Shown piece after piece: positions 57,435 to 64,000 of a stretch of DNA of 64,000 nucleotides. Positions within the stretch are counted from its first letter, which is position 1. Every line of letters begins with the position of its first letter. Made by a program: the position numbers and the translations under genes. Origin of the DNA: Fusarium oxysporum f. sp. lycopersici 4287 (Eukaryota; Ascomycota; Sordariomycetes; Hypocreales; Nectriaceae); the NCBI RefSeq assembly GCF_000149955.1, contig NC_030992.1:3984850-4048849 (forward strand). The letters run 5' to 3'. The notes under the pieces were generated by a model, which saw nothing but the letters and a program-made list of their open reading frames with translations, had not been told where the DNA came from and did not search any database.

Positions 57435-58380
57435 TCATCTTTCAATCAGTTCTAGCTGAATGAAAGCAATTTTGCTGGTGAATCCCAGTTCTTCCGATGC
57501 AAAACCACCTGATGCAGAAATCTTTGCAAGAGGATGAAGATCGAGCGTATCGGAGCGTATCGGGTCGAATGAAAGAACGGGTATTGCAATCAATCGTATC
57601 GTCAAACTGGGTTTTCGACGGGGTCGCTGTTCGAGAACATAGGCGCGGCCGTGAACAATGGCGGGAGAACGAGTCGTAGAGGAACGGAGGAGGGTCGGCG
57701 CAGGCGGGAGGGGGGCTAGAATCGTTGCAGATGTATTCCATCCGCCGTTTCCTTGGTGCGCACCTGTGTCGTAACAGCAGATACCTCTTGATTCTCGGAG
57801 CCCAGGAGTTGTCGGGAGCAAATAAATCTGTGCGATGCGGTCGCCTGAGAGGCATATTGAGTATGTCGATAGGACAGCGACGCTGGTGATCGCGGGCTCG
57901 TCGTGGTGGGAGAACCGAGTCGTCGACTGCGGGGAGGGTCGAGGCCAAGAGTCGATGGGGAAGACTGCATATTTCCGTAGACTTCTAGCTCTTCGGTGAC
58001 ATCGCTCTTGGGGTTCTTATAGCCCTTTTGGTGCACGCATCGCTGAGGCGCGATGGGTTGGTGAGGTCTCGCAGCAAGGAAGACATCTCGAATTGTCGCG
58101 TGGACTGGACTGGACGATGTTGAACAACGAGGAAACGCTGTAGAAAGCGCGGCGAATTCGAAGCGAAGGCAGGCGATCACAGAGGCCAAGGGCGATCAGG
58201 TACTCTTTGCCGAATGCATCTTGATGAGCGCGAAGTCGATTCGGTTTGGGACGAGGCGCGGAACGGCTGATTCTTCGGAGCTCAGGTGCTGAGACAGACG
58301 ACGAGCCTAGGAAGACCTTATCGACGGGAGAATGTCCTTCCACCGGAAGAGCGCTCGTTAATTCGAATCAATAGAAGGAT
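57435..58380 (-). other. possible unresolved gene or decayed coding region
   Basis: Between about 58380 and 57435 the minus strand has three overlapping frames with GC-rich third positions and Pro/Ser/Arg-rich products. Examples are the frame containing S-S-P-S-T-L-G-L-D-P-P-R-S-R-R, and one reading M-S-S-L-L-R-D-L-T-N-P-S-R-L-S-D-A. I could not join them by standard splice sites into one model, and no family is recognised. It may be an intron-containing gene I failed to resolve, a relic, or chance. Confidence 0.25.
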
Positions 58381-58660
58381 GTGAGTCGGGTGTCTCGAGT
58401 TGTGATATAGAGACTGCGAGAGATCACAAAGGAATGCTAAATGGAAAGAGCCCATGACACCAGCAGGAAGCTAGCGCCACGGAGAGCGCCACACTCACAT
58501 CCGTGGCGCACTCTCCAAGTGGACCCAGATTCCTCCACCGGCCCAACTTCAAACTGTCACCACGAGCGCAAATGAAGAGAAAAAAAGATAAAAGTGTCTG
58601 CAATCGATTCCTTTCGACCCAAAGATCAAAATAAAAATTCAAAATTAACGAAAAAAGAAA

Positions 58661-58746
58661 CTCCCCGTGAGAGACTCGAACTCTCAACTTTCAGATTTCA
58701 TTTGTTTGTAAAAGTCTGACACGCTAACCAATTGCGTCAACGGGGA
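58661..58746 (-). tRNA. tRNA-Lys(UUU) with a short intron
   Basis: The minus strand folds into a full cloverleaf. The acceptor stem is TCCCCGT paired with ACGGGGA, the D-stem ACGC/GCGT with AATTGGTTA in the loop, the anticodon stem TCAGA/TCTGA, and the T-stem GAGAG/CTCTC around TTCGAGT. The anticodon loop reads C-T-TTT-A, giving anticodon UUU (58712-58710), followed by an insertion of about 12 nt just 3' of position 37, the standard nuclear tRNA intron site. A TTTCTTTTTT run follows within 10 nt, matching an RNA polymerase III terminator. The identity is therefore lysine, decoding AAA/AAG. It sits between gene-poor DNA and the small-gene array. Confidence 0.95.
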
Positions 58747-59301
58747 TGCTTGACTTGTGTTGTTATTCCCTGCTCAAACTCTGGAATATAACCACCACTA
58801 CTCTAGGACGTAGTAAGTTATGTTACCGTTCTCCTAATCTGTCATGCCTTAATTGCAACATTTTGTATAGCCATAAGAAAAGAAATTACTGCTTTCTTAT
58901 TTTTTCCATGGCTTAGTAGATAGTATTAATTTTCTTTTAATAATTAACTAGGTATATTATTACAGTCTGGATTAGTATTATAAACACCAAGACTACCCTG
59001 CAGGTTATATATATGTTATAACAGAAGTCTTTAGTCTCTACATACAACTGCTACTAATTACTTATATATTACTTGTCTAGCAAACGGAAATAAATAGAGA
59101 TCCCATGATATTATTATTTTCTAAACCCCATGGCGAGAAGATATGGTCATTGTAATGCCTGATGTCTGTTATACGTGTTCTAAAAATATTTAATTCATTG
59201 ATATCGCATCGCAGGTCAAGCATCTTGAGAAACTCAAAGCTGGTGGCCAGTTCATAAATACATAAGAAGCAAAAACGAGAAATTTAACACATCAAATTAG
59301 T
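58747..59301. other. AT-rich island beside the tRNA
   Basis: From about 58840 to 59130 the sequence is visibly very AT-rich and full of TpA steps (TTAATAATTAACTAGGTATATTA-like text), unlike the flanking DNA. No coding frame is seen. This is the look of a small relic mutated by RIP (C-to-T change in repeats), but no transposon motif can be recognised. Confidence 0.55.
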
Positions 59302-59601
59302 TTAGTAGTGGATATACTCAAACAACTGGAAGAAGCTTACAGCCCACGCTGTCCCCATAGAGTTGAAGATGACACCACGTGTCTTCAATTCGTTCTCGAG
59401 ATTAACCCTTCTTCCAACCTTGATGACAAAATTCTTTCCATTGGACCCGATAATCCAATCATCTGAGCCAAAGATATCTCCGAGCGCACCTCGGAGCCTT
59501 TCCAGCCTGCAGAACCGCTTGATCGGGAACTCATGTCTGAACACAAGCTTCTCAGTGTTGACAGCATTTTTGCTGCCCCATCTTTTGGTAGTAGTAGGCA
59601 T
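59302..59601 (-). CDS. small-array member F (divergent, opposite strand)
   Basis: An ATG-initiated, unspliced frame of 99 residues. It shows the order strand (K-L-V-F-R-H-E-F-P-I-K-R-F), helix (L-E-R-L-R-G-A-L-G-D-I-F), strand (W-I-I-G-S), strand (N-F-V-I-K-V) and helix (L-E-N-E-L-K-T-R-G-V-I). This is the same sequence of elements as the plus-strand members from 60293 on, though identity is low. A C-terminal extension of about 20 residues (ending F-E-Y-I-H-Y) is unique to it. No signal peptide. Membership is inferred from architecture, size and position; the function is unknown. Confidence 0.5.
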   Translation of the reverse strand: MPTTTKRWGSKNAVNTEKLVFRHEFPIKRFCRLERLRGALGDIFGSDDWIIGSNGKNFVIKVGRRVNLENELKTRGVIFNSMGTAWAVSFFQLFEYIHY

Positions 59602-60195
59602 TGTGTCGTAATGTTGGACTTTTTATTTGATGCAGTTGTTTACTTGGATGGAGTGTATGGGGATGACAGTTTGGGTTCTTGGGGGCCTCTTATAGGGAGC
59701 CTTGGAGACGAAAGGCAGCCGACATTGACACTACTTGATAACACGTGCGGTTCACTTGCTGAAGGAACTCACGATAAGAGCATCAATCTACGCTGATACG
59801 TAAACTTCACGGGACACAAGACTAATCTATCTCTGAATTCACCTGCTGAATTATGACTGGTTGACAGATTCCCGCCATCAGTTGGACAACAATGTGCTTC
59901 CGTATATCAGCAGCGAATGTCTGAAGTACTTGTCGTGCATTCACGACATCAATTCATAGCAGTGTTTAAGAAAGGGACCATGTTGACGTCTCTCATGACC
60001 GCAATGACCTCTCTGAATAGACCGCTGTCAGTGGTCCGGTGGAAATCTTGAAGGCGATCAAGCTTGGTTCTTAAAGGCATCTATCTGCTTTCCTTTGATG
60101 GGGCTAGTCTTCTGTTTCGACGATCACATCCTCTGAGCATGGTGATGCTCGACCCAGCGCAAAGATAATGAAACGAAAGGACTCCAACGGTCAAG
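59602..60195. other. intergenic spacer in the small-gene array
   Basis: Lies between the minus-strand member and the first plus-strand member. No gene is supported. A perfect 6-bp inverted repeat GAGCAT/ATGCTC with a 4-nt loop lies at about 60136-60151. Confidence 0.45.
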
Positions 60196-60203
60196 TATAA
60201 ATA
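60196..60203 (+). promoter_or_regulatory. TATA box of small-array member C
   Basis: TATAAATA, 97 bp before the ATG at 60293. Followed by a CA/AAC-rich leader like those of the other members. Confidence 0.6.
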
Positions 60204-60292
60204 GACCTACAACCCCGAATATTTCCCACGCCAAAAACATCAACACAACCAAACCTCTACATATTACCAACATCAACACTAAAAACATAATC

Positions 60293-60544
60293 ATGCCTTC
60301 TGGATCCTGTTCCAAGACCGACCAGGGAGCCGCTGAGTGGTCCTGTGACCATAACATCGAACTTGACCTCATCAACAACCGGGGAACATTTGAAGCCGCC
60401 TTGAGAGTCATTTACCCTCTTGGGTTTAAAGTAAACTACAAGTACAGTCCCAACACCTGCCATGTTACTGCGCTTGCGAAAACCCCAGAACCAGCCGACC
60501 TGCAGAGAAAACTCCAAGATGTCGGTGCTATTCTTCAAGGCTGA
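60293..60544 (+). CDS. small-array member C, hypothetical protein
   Basis: An unspliced ATG frame of 83 residues. After a short polar N-terminus come a strand (N-I-E-L-D-L-I), a helix (T-F-E-A-A-L-R-V-I-Y-P-L-G), two strands (F-K-V-N-Y-K-Y, C-H-V-T-A-L-A-K) and a final helix (P-A-D-L-Q-R-K-L-Q-D-V-G-A-I-L). The F-E-x-A, Y-P-x-G and P-A-D-L-x-x-x-L-Q-D positions are shared with member B at 63440. No signal peptide or membrane segment, so probably cytosolic or nuclear. I recognise no known family. Confidence 0.7.
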   Translation: MPSGSCSKTDQGAAEWSCDHNIELDLINNRGTFEAALRVIYPLGFKVNYKYSPNTCHVTALAKTPEPADLQRKLQDVGAILQG

Positions 60545-61016
60545 GGGAATGGGAGCTGAAGTGGATGGCCCATTATCGCGCGTAGGGAAGAGAAGCGTAC
60601 AGCAAATGCCATTTTGAGATGCCGAAGGTTTTGAGCTACCAATAGTTATTCACATAGGAATCGCATAAGTTAAACCACCATAAATGACGAGTGAAAGAAG
60701 TGATGTTGAGAGATGTTCAAGTTAGGCCAATAGTCACACCAAGATCTCTGTAGTCACAGCGAATCTGCAATAAGATGTAAATCGAGAAGTGAACGAATCT
60801 GAAAAGCCGAGGAAGTGTGAAACCACTTTGTTATGGATGTTCTGAGCCCATACAAGCTTCGAAGTTCCGGGACAGTGATTGGTAATGTTTCCCAAAGGTC
60901 GCGACAACTTGGAATCGGAAACAGCACTGAAAATACCACGGGAGCGGTATGCTCTAGATAGATAGAGATGAATTGATACTAATTCTGTGCGGTGAATATA
61001 AGCTCTCAGTCTCAAC
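60545..61016. other. intergenic spacer in the small-gene array
   Basis: No gene is supported. It contains the promoter block 60982-61009 that is repeated at the right edge of the window. Confidence 0.45.
60982..61009 (+). repeat. promoter block copied at 63873
   Basis: A 28-bp block (starts ATTCTGTGCGGTGAATATAA) that matches 63873-63900 in 24 of 28 positions by eye. It lies just before the TATA box of member D. Confidence 0.8.
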
Positions 61017-61024
61017 TATAAATA
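61017..61024 (+). promoter_or_regulatory. TATA box of small-array member D
   Basis: TATAAATA, 95 bp before the ATG at 61112, the same spacing as in member C. Confidence 0.6.
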
Positions 61025-61111
61025 ACACAAAACTAAACAACAACCGATATCAAAACAGTATATAACTATCTATATAAAGGGCACATCTATTACAACCGCT
61101 ATACAGCAAAA

Positions 61112-61369
61112 ATGGCTGCAGAATCTAAACTAGGAGATAATACAATATGGCACACGTTTACAAGATATATCCCAGAATGGTTTGTTAGCGACTATTCCAA
61201 ACTGGAGAAAGGCTTGAAGGAATTCTTCCCTGGCGGAATTGATGTCACATTTGAGAAGGAAACCGCAGATCATGTAGCACATTACAAGGTAATCGGGCTC
61301 CGAGACAGTCTCGATAACATCAACCTACAGAAATTCCTCACGGACGGCGAATATGTTTTACGGGATTGA
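61112..61369 (+). CDS. small-array member D, hypothetical protein
   Basis: An unspliced ATG frame of 85 residues. It shows a strand (T-F-T-R-Y-I-P-E-W-F-V), a helix (S-K-L-E-K-G-L-K-E-F-F-P-G-G), two strands (I-D-V-T-F-E-K, V-A-H-Y-K-V-I) and a final helix (N-L-Q-K-F-L-T-D-G-E-Y-V-L). F-F-P-G-G is shared with member E, and the final L-Q-x-x-L is shared with C and E. No signal peptide or known family. It differs from the other members in having more aromatic residues in strand 1. Confidence 0.7.
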   Translation: MAAESKLGDNTIWHTFTRYIPEWFVSDYSKLEKGLKEFFPGGIDVTFEKETADHVAHYKVIGLRDSLDNINLQKFLTDGEYVLRD

Positions 61370-61882
61370 GCGCGGAGGCAATAGAAAGGGAGGCAGACCA
61401 CCATAGGAGAGACTTCGTTATTCTTTAGAGTTGACGTTACATAGCCATATGCTGCTGAGTTTACCTCGGTAAACGATATAATTTGAAGTTTTAGTACCTC
61501 AGGGATTTAGTTAAGGGAAGAAGGCGATATCAGAGGAGCTCTGAGCAGAAGACAACGGAGCAAGTCATGATGCTTGAAAGATTATGCACATAGCACGCAC
61601 GTTTGTCGTGAATGACCCTTTAAAAATGCGCAAAGAAGCTTCTAGACCAGTGAACTACAAGACTATTCACTTTTGAGAAACAAGAGGTCGCTGTTCACGG
61701 CCCAGGGATCGTGAACTATGTTTGTCGAAATGGTAGTGACAATGCAACGGGCAAAGCGTATTGAGTATAGATAGCGGCGACGAGTCCGTTGAATGACCGG
61801 CCAAGGAGGAACAAAACGTGACCACACATCCATTGGACAATTACACCCCAAATACTCGAGAACGATATCCCCCGCAGTTAAG
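61370..61882. other. intergenic spacer and promoter of member E
   Basis: No other gene is supported. It carries an ATGGTAGTGACA block at about 61729-61741, related to the upstream element of members A and B, and a TATA-like TATAGATA at 61766. Confidence 0.5.
61729..61741 (+). promoter_or_regulatory. array upstream element, copy 1 (member E)
   Basis: AATGGTAGTGACA, about 154 bp before the ATG at 61883. It differs in one base from the ATGGCAGTGACA block of member B, which sits at nearly the same distance from its ATG. Confidence 0.45.
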
Positions 61883-62137
61883 ATGTCCCGAGGCTCTACT
61901 ATCGGAAACAAAGATGAATACAAGCCATGCACCAAGTTCATCCCTCGCAAGATCGTTGAAGAAAAAAACAAAAAGGCTTTAGAAGAAAAGTTGCTTAGCT
62001 TCTTTCCTGGTGGAGTAATCATGACAAGGACAGTGGTTGGGGAGCTTTATAAGGTAGAGGGACTTGTGCTCAAGAGTTCAGAAGATTTCAATCTGCTGGA
62101 AAAACTGCAGGACCTTAATCTCCTCATGAAGGAATGA
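61883..62137 (+). CDS. small-array member E, hypothetical protein
   Basis: An 84-residue product from the ATG at 61883. The frame is open back to an ATG at 61793, but that start would overlap the TATA-to-leader region, so the later ATG is preferred. The order is strand (C-T-K-F-I-P-R-K-I-V), helix (K-K-A-L-E-E-K-L-L-S-F-F-P-G-G), strand (V-I-M-T-R-T), strand (E-L-Y-K-V-E-G-L) and helix (L-L-E-K-L-Q-D-L-N-L-L-M-K-E). The ending L-Q-D-x3-[IL]-M-K-E is shared with member B. Strongly basic. No signal peptide. Confidence 0.7.
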   Translation: MSRGSTIGNKDEYKPCTKFIPRKIVEEKNKKALEEKLLSFFPGGVIMTRTVVGELYKVEGLVLKSSEDFNLLEKLQDLNLLMKE

Positions 62138-62782
62138 GAGACAGGGGTGAAGAGGTGGAAATACTGGGAGGGGACTGTCGTGATGGAAGGCCAGAAGGAG
62201 AGAGGCCGTATTCATAACACTATACAGCTGCATTTGGTCAGAACAAAGAGCTTCGGTCGGGCTGCAAACGAAGGCGAAGTAATAATGTTTTGTTTGATAA
62301 GATCATTGTAGGTGCCAGAAATGTGAATGCTACTTCAACGAAAAAGTGTTAGCTGAGTAGGTATGTCCAACATGTTTCCCAGAGGACGGAAGACTCGCCC
62401 GAGTAGTGAAGGTATTGCAAAGAGAACTTGAGGAGCAACTACAAAAGTTCCGACAATCGTGTTAGCTGAGAGGCCATTATGCAAGGATTCACTCTCGAGA
62501 AGTGAAGAGACCGTAATCACCACGCTTTCGAGAGTGATGATATGTCTAATAGACCTGGGAAATGACTACAGTCTGAAGGTTGTTCATTGACATATGGCCC
62601 ATAATCACGCCCCCAAATGACTCTGACAAGTGTCTGTTGCAATGGCAGTGAAACCGCCACGAGCTGAAGATTAACTATAGAAAGAGGCGATTCGCCAGTC
62701 AATTAGCTAGACACTCAGTAGACGTCCGCAACACTACATCAAACTTATCACACCTTCACATTCATATTCACTACTTGCAAGC
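62138..62782. other. intergenic spacer and promoter of member A
   Basis: No other gene is supported. It includes the array element at 62637-62660 and a TATA-like TATAGAAA at 62676. Confidence 0.5.
62637..62660 (+). promoter_or_regulatory. array upstream element, copy 2 (member A)
   Basis: A 24-bp block beginning TTGCAATGGCAGTGAAACC, 146 bp before the ATG at 62783. It matches 63299-63322 in 20 of 24 positions by eye, and that copy is 141 bp before its own ATG. Confidence 0.7.
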
Positions 62783-63088
62783 ATGCCTGCAGACTCCGGT
62801 TCAGCAGATCAAGAACCCGAGACTTGGGGCAGTCAAATTAAATATGTCCCCGTTCGTCTTGTCAAGGACGTGAACAGTTTCAAAGCAGCATTGAAGAAAC
62901 ACTATGGTGAAGGAGTGACGCACCCTATCAAGGGCTCACACACAGAAGAGGCCGTCTATGAGGTTAAGGCACCCAAAGCGAGTACAGGACCCACAGATCT
63001 GGTGAAGACTCTCCAGGAGGAGGATGTCCTTAAGAAAGAGGGATGGAGGGGGAGAGGAAGACGTCCAACATCATGGTTCCGTCGCTGA
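62783..63088 (+). CDS. small-array member A, hypothetical protein with basic tail
   Basis: An unspliced ATG frame of 101 residues. It shows W-G-S-Q-I-K-Y-V-P-V-R-L-V (strand), F-K-A-A-L-K-K-H-Y-G-E-G-V (helix), strands T-H-P-I-K and A-V-Y-E-V-K-A, then S-T-G-P-T-D-L-V-K-T-L-Q-E-E-D-V-x-K-K-E. It is the closest match to member B: [YW]-G-S-x-I-x-x-[IV]-P-[IV]-R-L, and S-T-G-P-x-D-L-V-K-x-L-Q. A unique C-terminal tail is Gly/Arg-rich (R-G-R-G-R-R-P), which could bind nucleic acid (inference). No signal peptide. Confidence 0.75.
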   Translation: MPADSGSADQEPETWGSQIKYVPVRLVKDVNSFKAALKKHYGEGVTHPIKGSHTEEAVYEVKAPKASTGPTDLVKTLQEEDVLKKEGWRGRGRRPTSWFRR

Positions 63089-63439
63089 GGAAGGTGAGAT
63101 ATAGCAGCTGAAACGTTCGCTATATCAGGTACAATGGGATCAATTATTGACTCTTTTAAACTGAAGCCTGCGACTCTGAAGTGAAGTGATGATGTAAGGT
63201 GATTTGTTTGTCCAGACCACCAGAAAGGGTGAGGCTGTGAATAGCTGCTTCAGAAACCTGTTCGCTCTGGAGAAGTGAGAGTAATTGTACACTGTACATT
63301 GCGATGGCAGTGACACCACCATAGCCGCCTATAAATTACATCGATGTATTAGAAAAATGAAATAACAACCAACATCATAACTCACTTATAGCATAGCCAC
63401 TTATACGACATACCCTTTAATTAGAACATCTATAGAACA
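63089..63439. other. intergenic spacer and promoter of member B
   Basis: No other gene is supported. It holds the array element at 63299-63322 and the TATA box TATAAATT at 63330. Confidence 0.5.
63299..63322 (+). promoter_or_regulatory. array upstream element, copy 3 (member B)
   Basis: A 24-bp block beginning TTGCGATGGCAGTGACACC, 141 bp before the ATG at 63440 and 8 bp before the TATA box. It is the best match to copy 2 at 62637. Confidence 0.7.
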
Positions 63440-63673
63440 ATGGCGACTTACGGGTCTAAAATTCATGACATCCCCATACGACTTATTGGCGACGAGAGTG
63501 CTTTCGAAAGAGCCGTAGAAGCCATTTATCCGAATGGTGTCACGTTTACATATCACAGAACAGGGACTACCGCTTCACCATGGCCAGTGTGCAATGTTCA
63601 AGCGAATTCAAGCACTGGACCAGCCGATCTCGTCAAGCACCTCCAGGACACTGAGGTTATCATGAAGGAGTGA
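63440..63673 (+). CDS. small-array member B, hypothetical protein
   Basis: An unspliced ATG frame of 77 residues, the shortest and cleanest member. It shows Y-G-S-K-I-H-D-I-P-I-R-L-I (strand), A-F-E-R-A-V-E-A-I-Y-P-N-G-V (helix), T-F-T-Y-H and W-P-V-C-N-V-Q-A (strands), S-T-G-P-A-D-L-V-K-H-L-Q-D (helix) and V-I-M-K-E at the end. It has the best overlap with A in the N-terminal and C-terminal motifs, and with C in F-E-x-A and P-A-D-L. There is no signal peptide or known domain. Confidence 0.75.
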   Translation: MATYGSKIHDIPIRLIGDESAFERAVEAIYPNGVTFTYHRTGTTASPWPVCNVQANSSTGPADLVKHLQDTEVIMKE

Positions 63674-64000
63674 TGGAGTCATGGGAATATAGGTGGAGAA
63701 AATGCAAAGAGAACCTCAGAGGACAAGGAGGGCAGATATGGCAAGCAAAATGCTATGGCTGTTCTAATAATTTAAAGAGCTCTCAATAGTTGATTCAATA
63801 GATTAAGCCATTTTCCCTCAATATGAAGGCTAAGAAGAAGTATATTGTCTTCTGATAGGCTGAAAGCACTAAGTTCTGTGTAGTGATTATAAGCTCTCAG
63901 CCACAGGCCTCAACCGCAAGTCACACGTCTAAGGCTGAAAGCACGTAGCAGAAAAGCAGAGAGCTGTGAGTAGAATCTGCAGTGAAAAAGTGATTACAAC
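63674..64000. other. right edge with a copied array promoter
   Basis: No coding region is complete here. It contains the promoter block 63873-63900 and a 13-bp direct repeat (AGGCTGAAAGCAC at 63857 and 63932), and probably leads into another array member beyond the window. Confidence 0.5.
63873..63900 (+). repeat. promoter block, second copy
   Basis: A 28-bp block starting GTTCTGTGTAGTGATTATAA, matching 60982-61009 in 24 of 28 positions. In the first copy the ATG follows 130 bp downstream, which would place the next ATG just past base 64000. Confidence 0.8.

Noticed and set aside
57442..57948. 168-codon minus-strand frame as a complete gene
   Set aside because: Arg/Ser/Cys-rich with no motif, and it competes with two other equally open frames on the same strand; kept only as part of an unresolved region.

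Overview
The window looks like nuclear DNA of a filamentous ascomycete. It has short introns (about 43-83 nt) with GT..AG ends and CTAAC-type branch points, CT-rich leaders, Zn2Cys6 and fungal C2H2 regulators, and a fungal rhodopsin-domain membrane protein. The gene repertoire (GH64 glucanase, copper amine oxidase with a peroxisomal-type C-terminus, PMC1-type Ca2+ pump, BSC6-like MFS protein) suggests a Fusarium-like Sordariomycete. That placement is inference; nothing here was searched. Exon boundaries were joined by eye from splice signals and reading frame.

Layout. 1-8 kb: a secreted protein with two PAN/apple-like modules and a Lys/Thr repeat tail; a one-pass membrane RING-H2 protein (minus); a CadD-like cation transporter; a hexapeptide-repeat acetyltransferase; a LURP-one/tubby-like protein (minus). 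8-20 kb: a Zn2Cys6 regulator; a rhodopsin-domain membrane protein (minus) interrupted by a 375-nt run of N; a CPPC thioredoxin; a possible F-box-like protein; long gene-poor stretches between them. 20-33 kb: a Cys-rich one-pass membrane protein; two small disordered hypotheticals; a Snf2-type helicase gene broken by a nonsense codon and a 22-bp duplication; a second Zn2Cys6 regulator; and, on the opposite strand, a second and much more decayed Snf2 C-terminal fragment. 33-55 kb: an OTT_1508-like deaminase-fold protein; a C2H2 gene with an in-frame TAG; an MFS transporter with a 15-nt exon; a 2-hydroxyacid dehydrogenase; a GH64 glucanase; a copper amine oxidase; a large C2H2 protein; and the Ca2+-ATPase.

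55-64 kb: a gene-poor stretch, an intron-containing tRNA-Lys(UUU), an AT-rich island, then what I consider the most interesting element: at least six small (77-101 aa) single-exon genes that appear to be diverged paralogues. They share a predicted beta-alpha-beta-beta-alpha pattern and similar promoters: a TATA box 95-117 bp upstream of the ATG and, in three of them, a common upstream element. A copied promoter at the right edge predicts a further member just outside the window.

Most genes are single-function and not arranged as a recognisable biosynthetic cluster. The decayed Snf2 genes, the deaminase-fold gene and the small-gene array give the 25-37 kb and 58-64 kb parts an accessory-region character.
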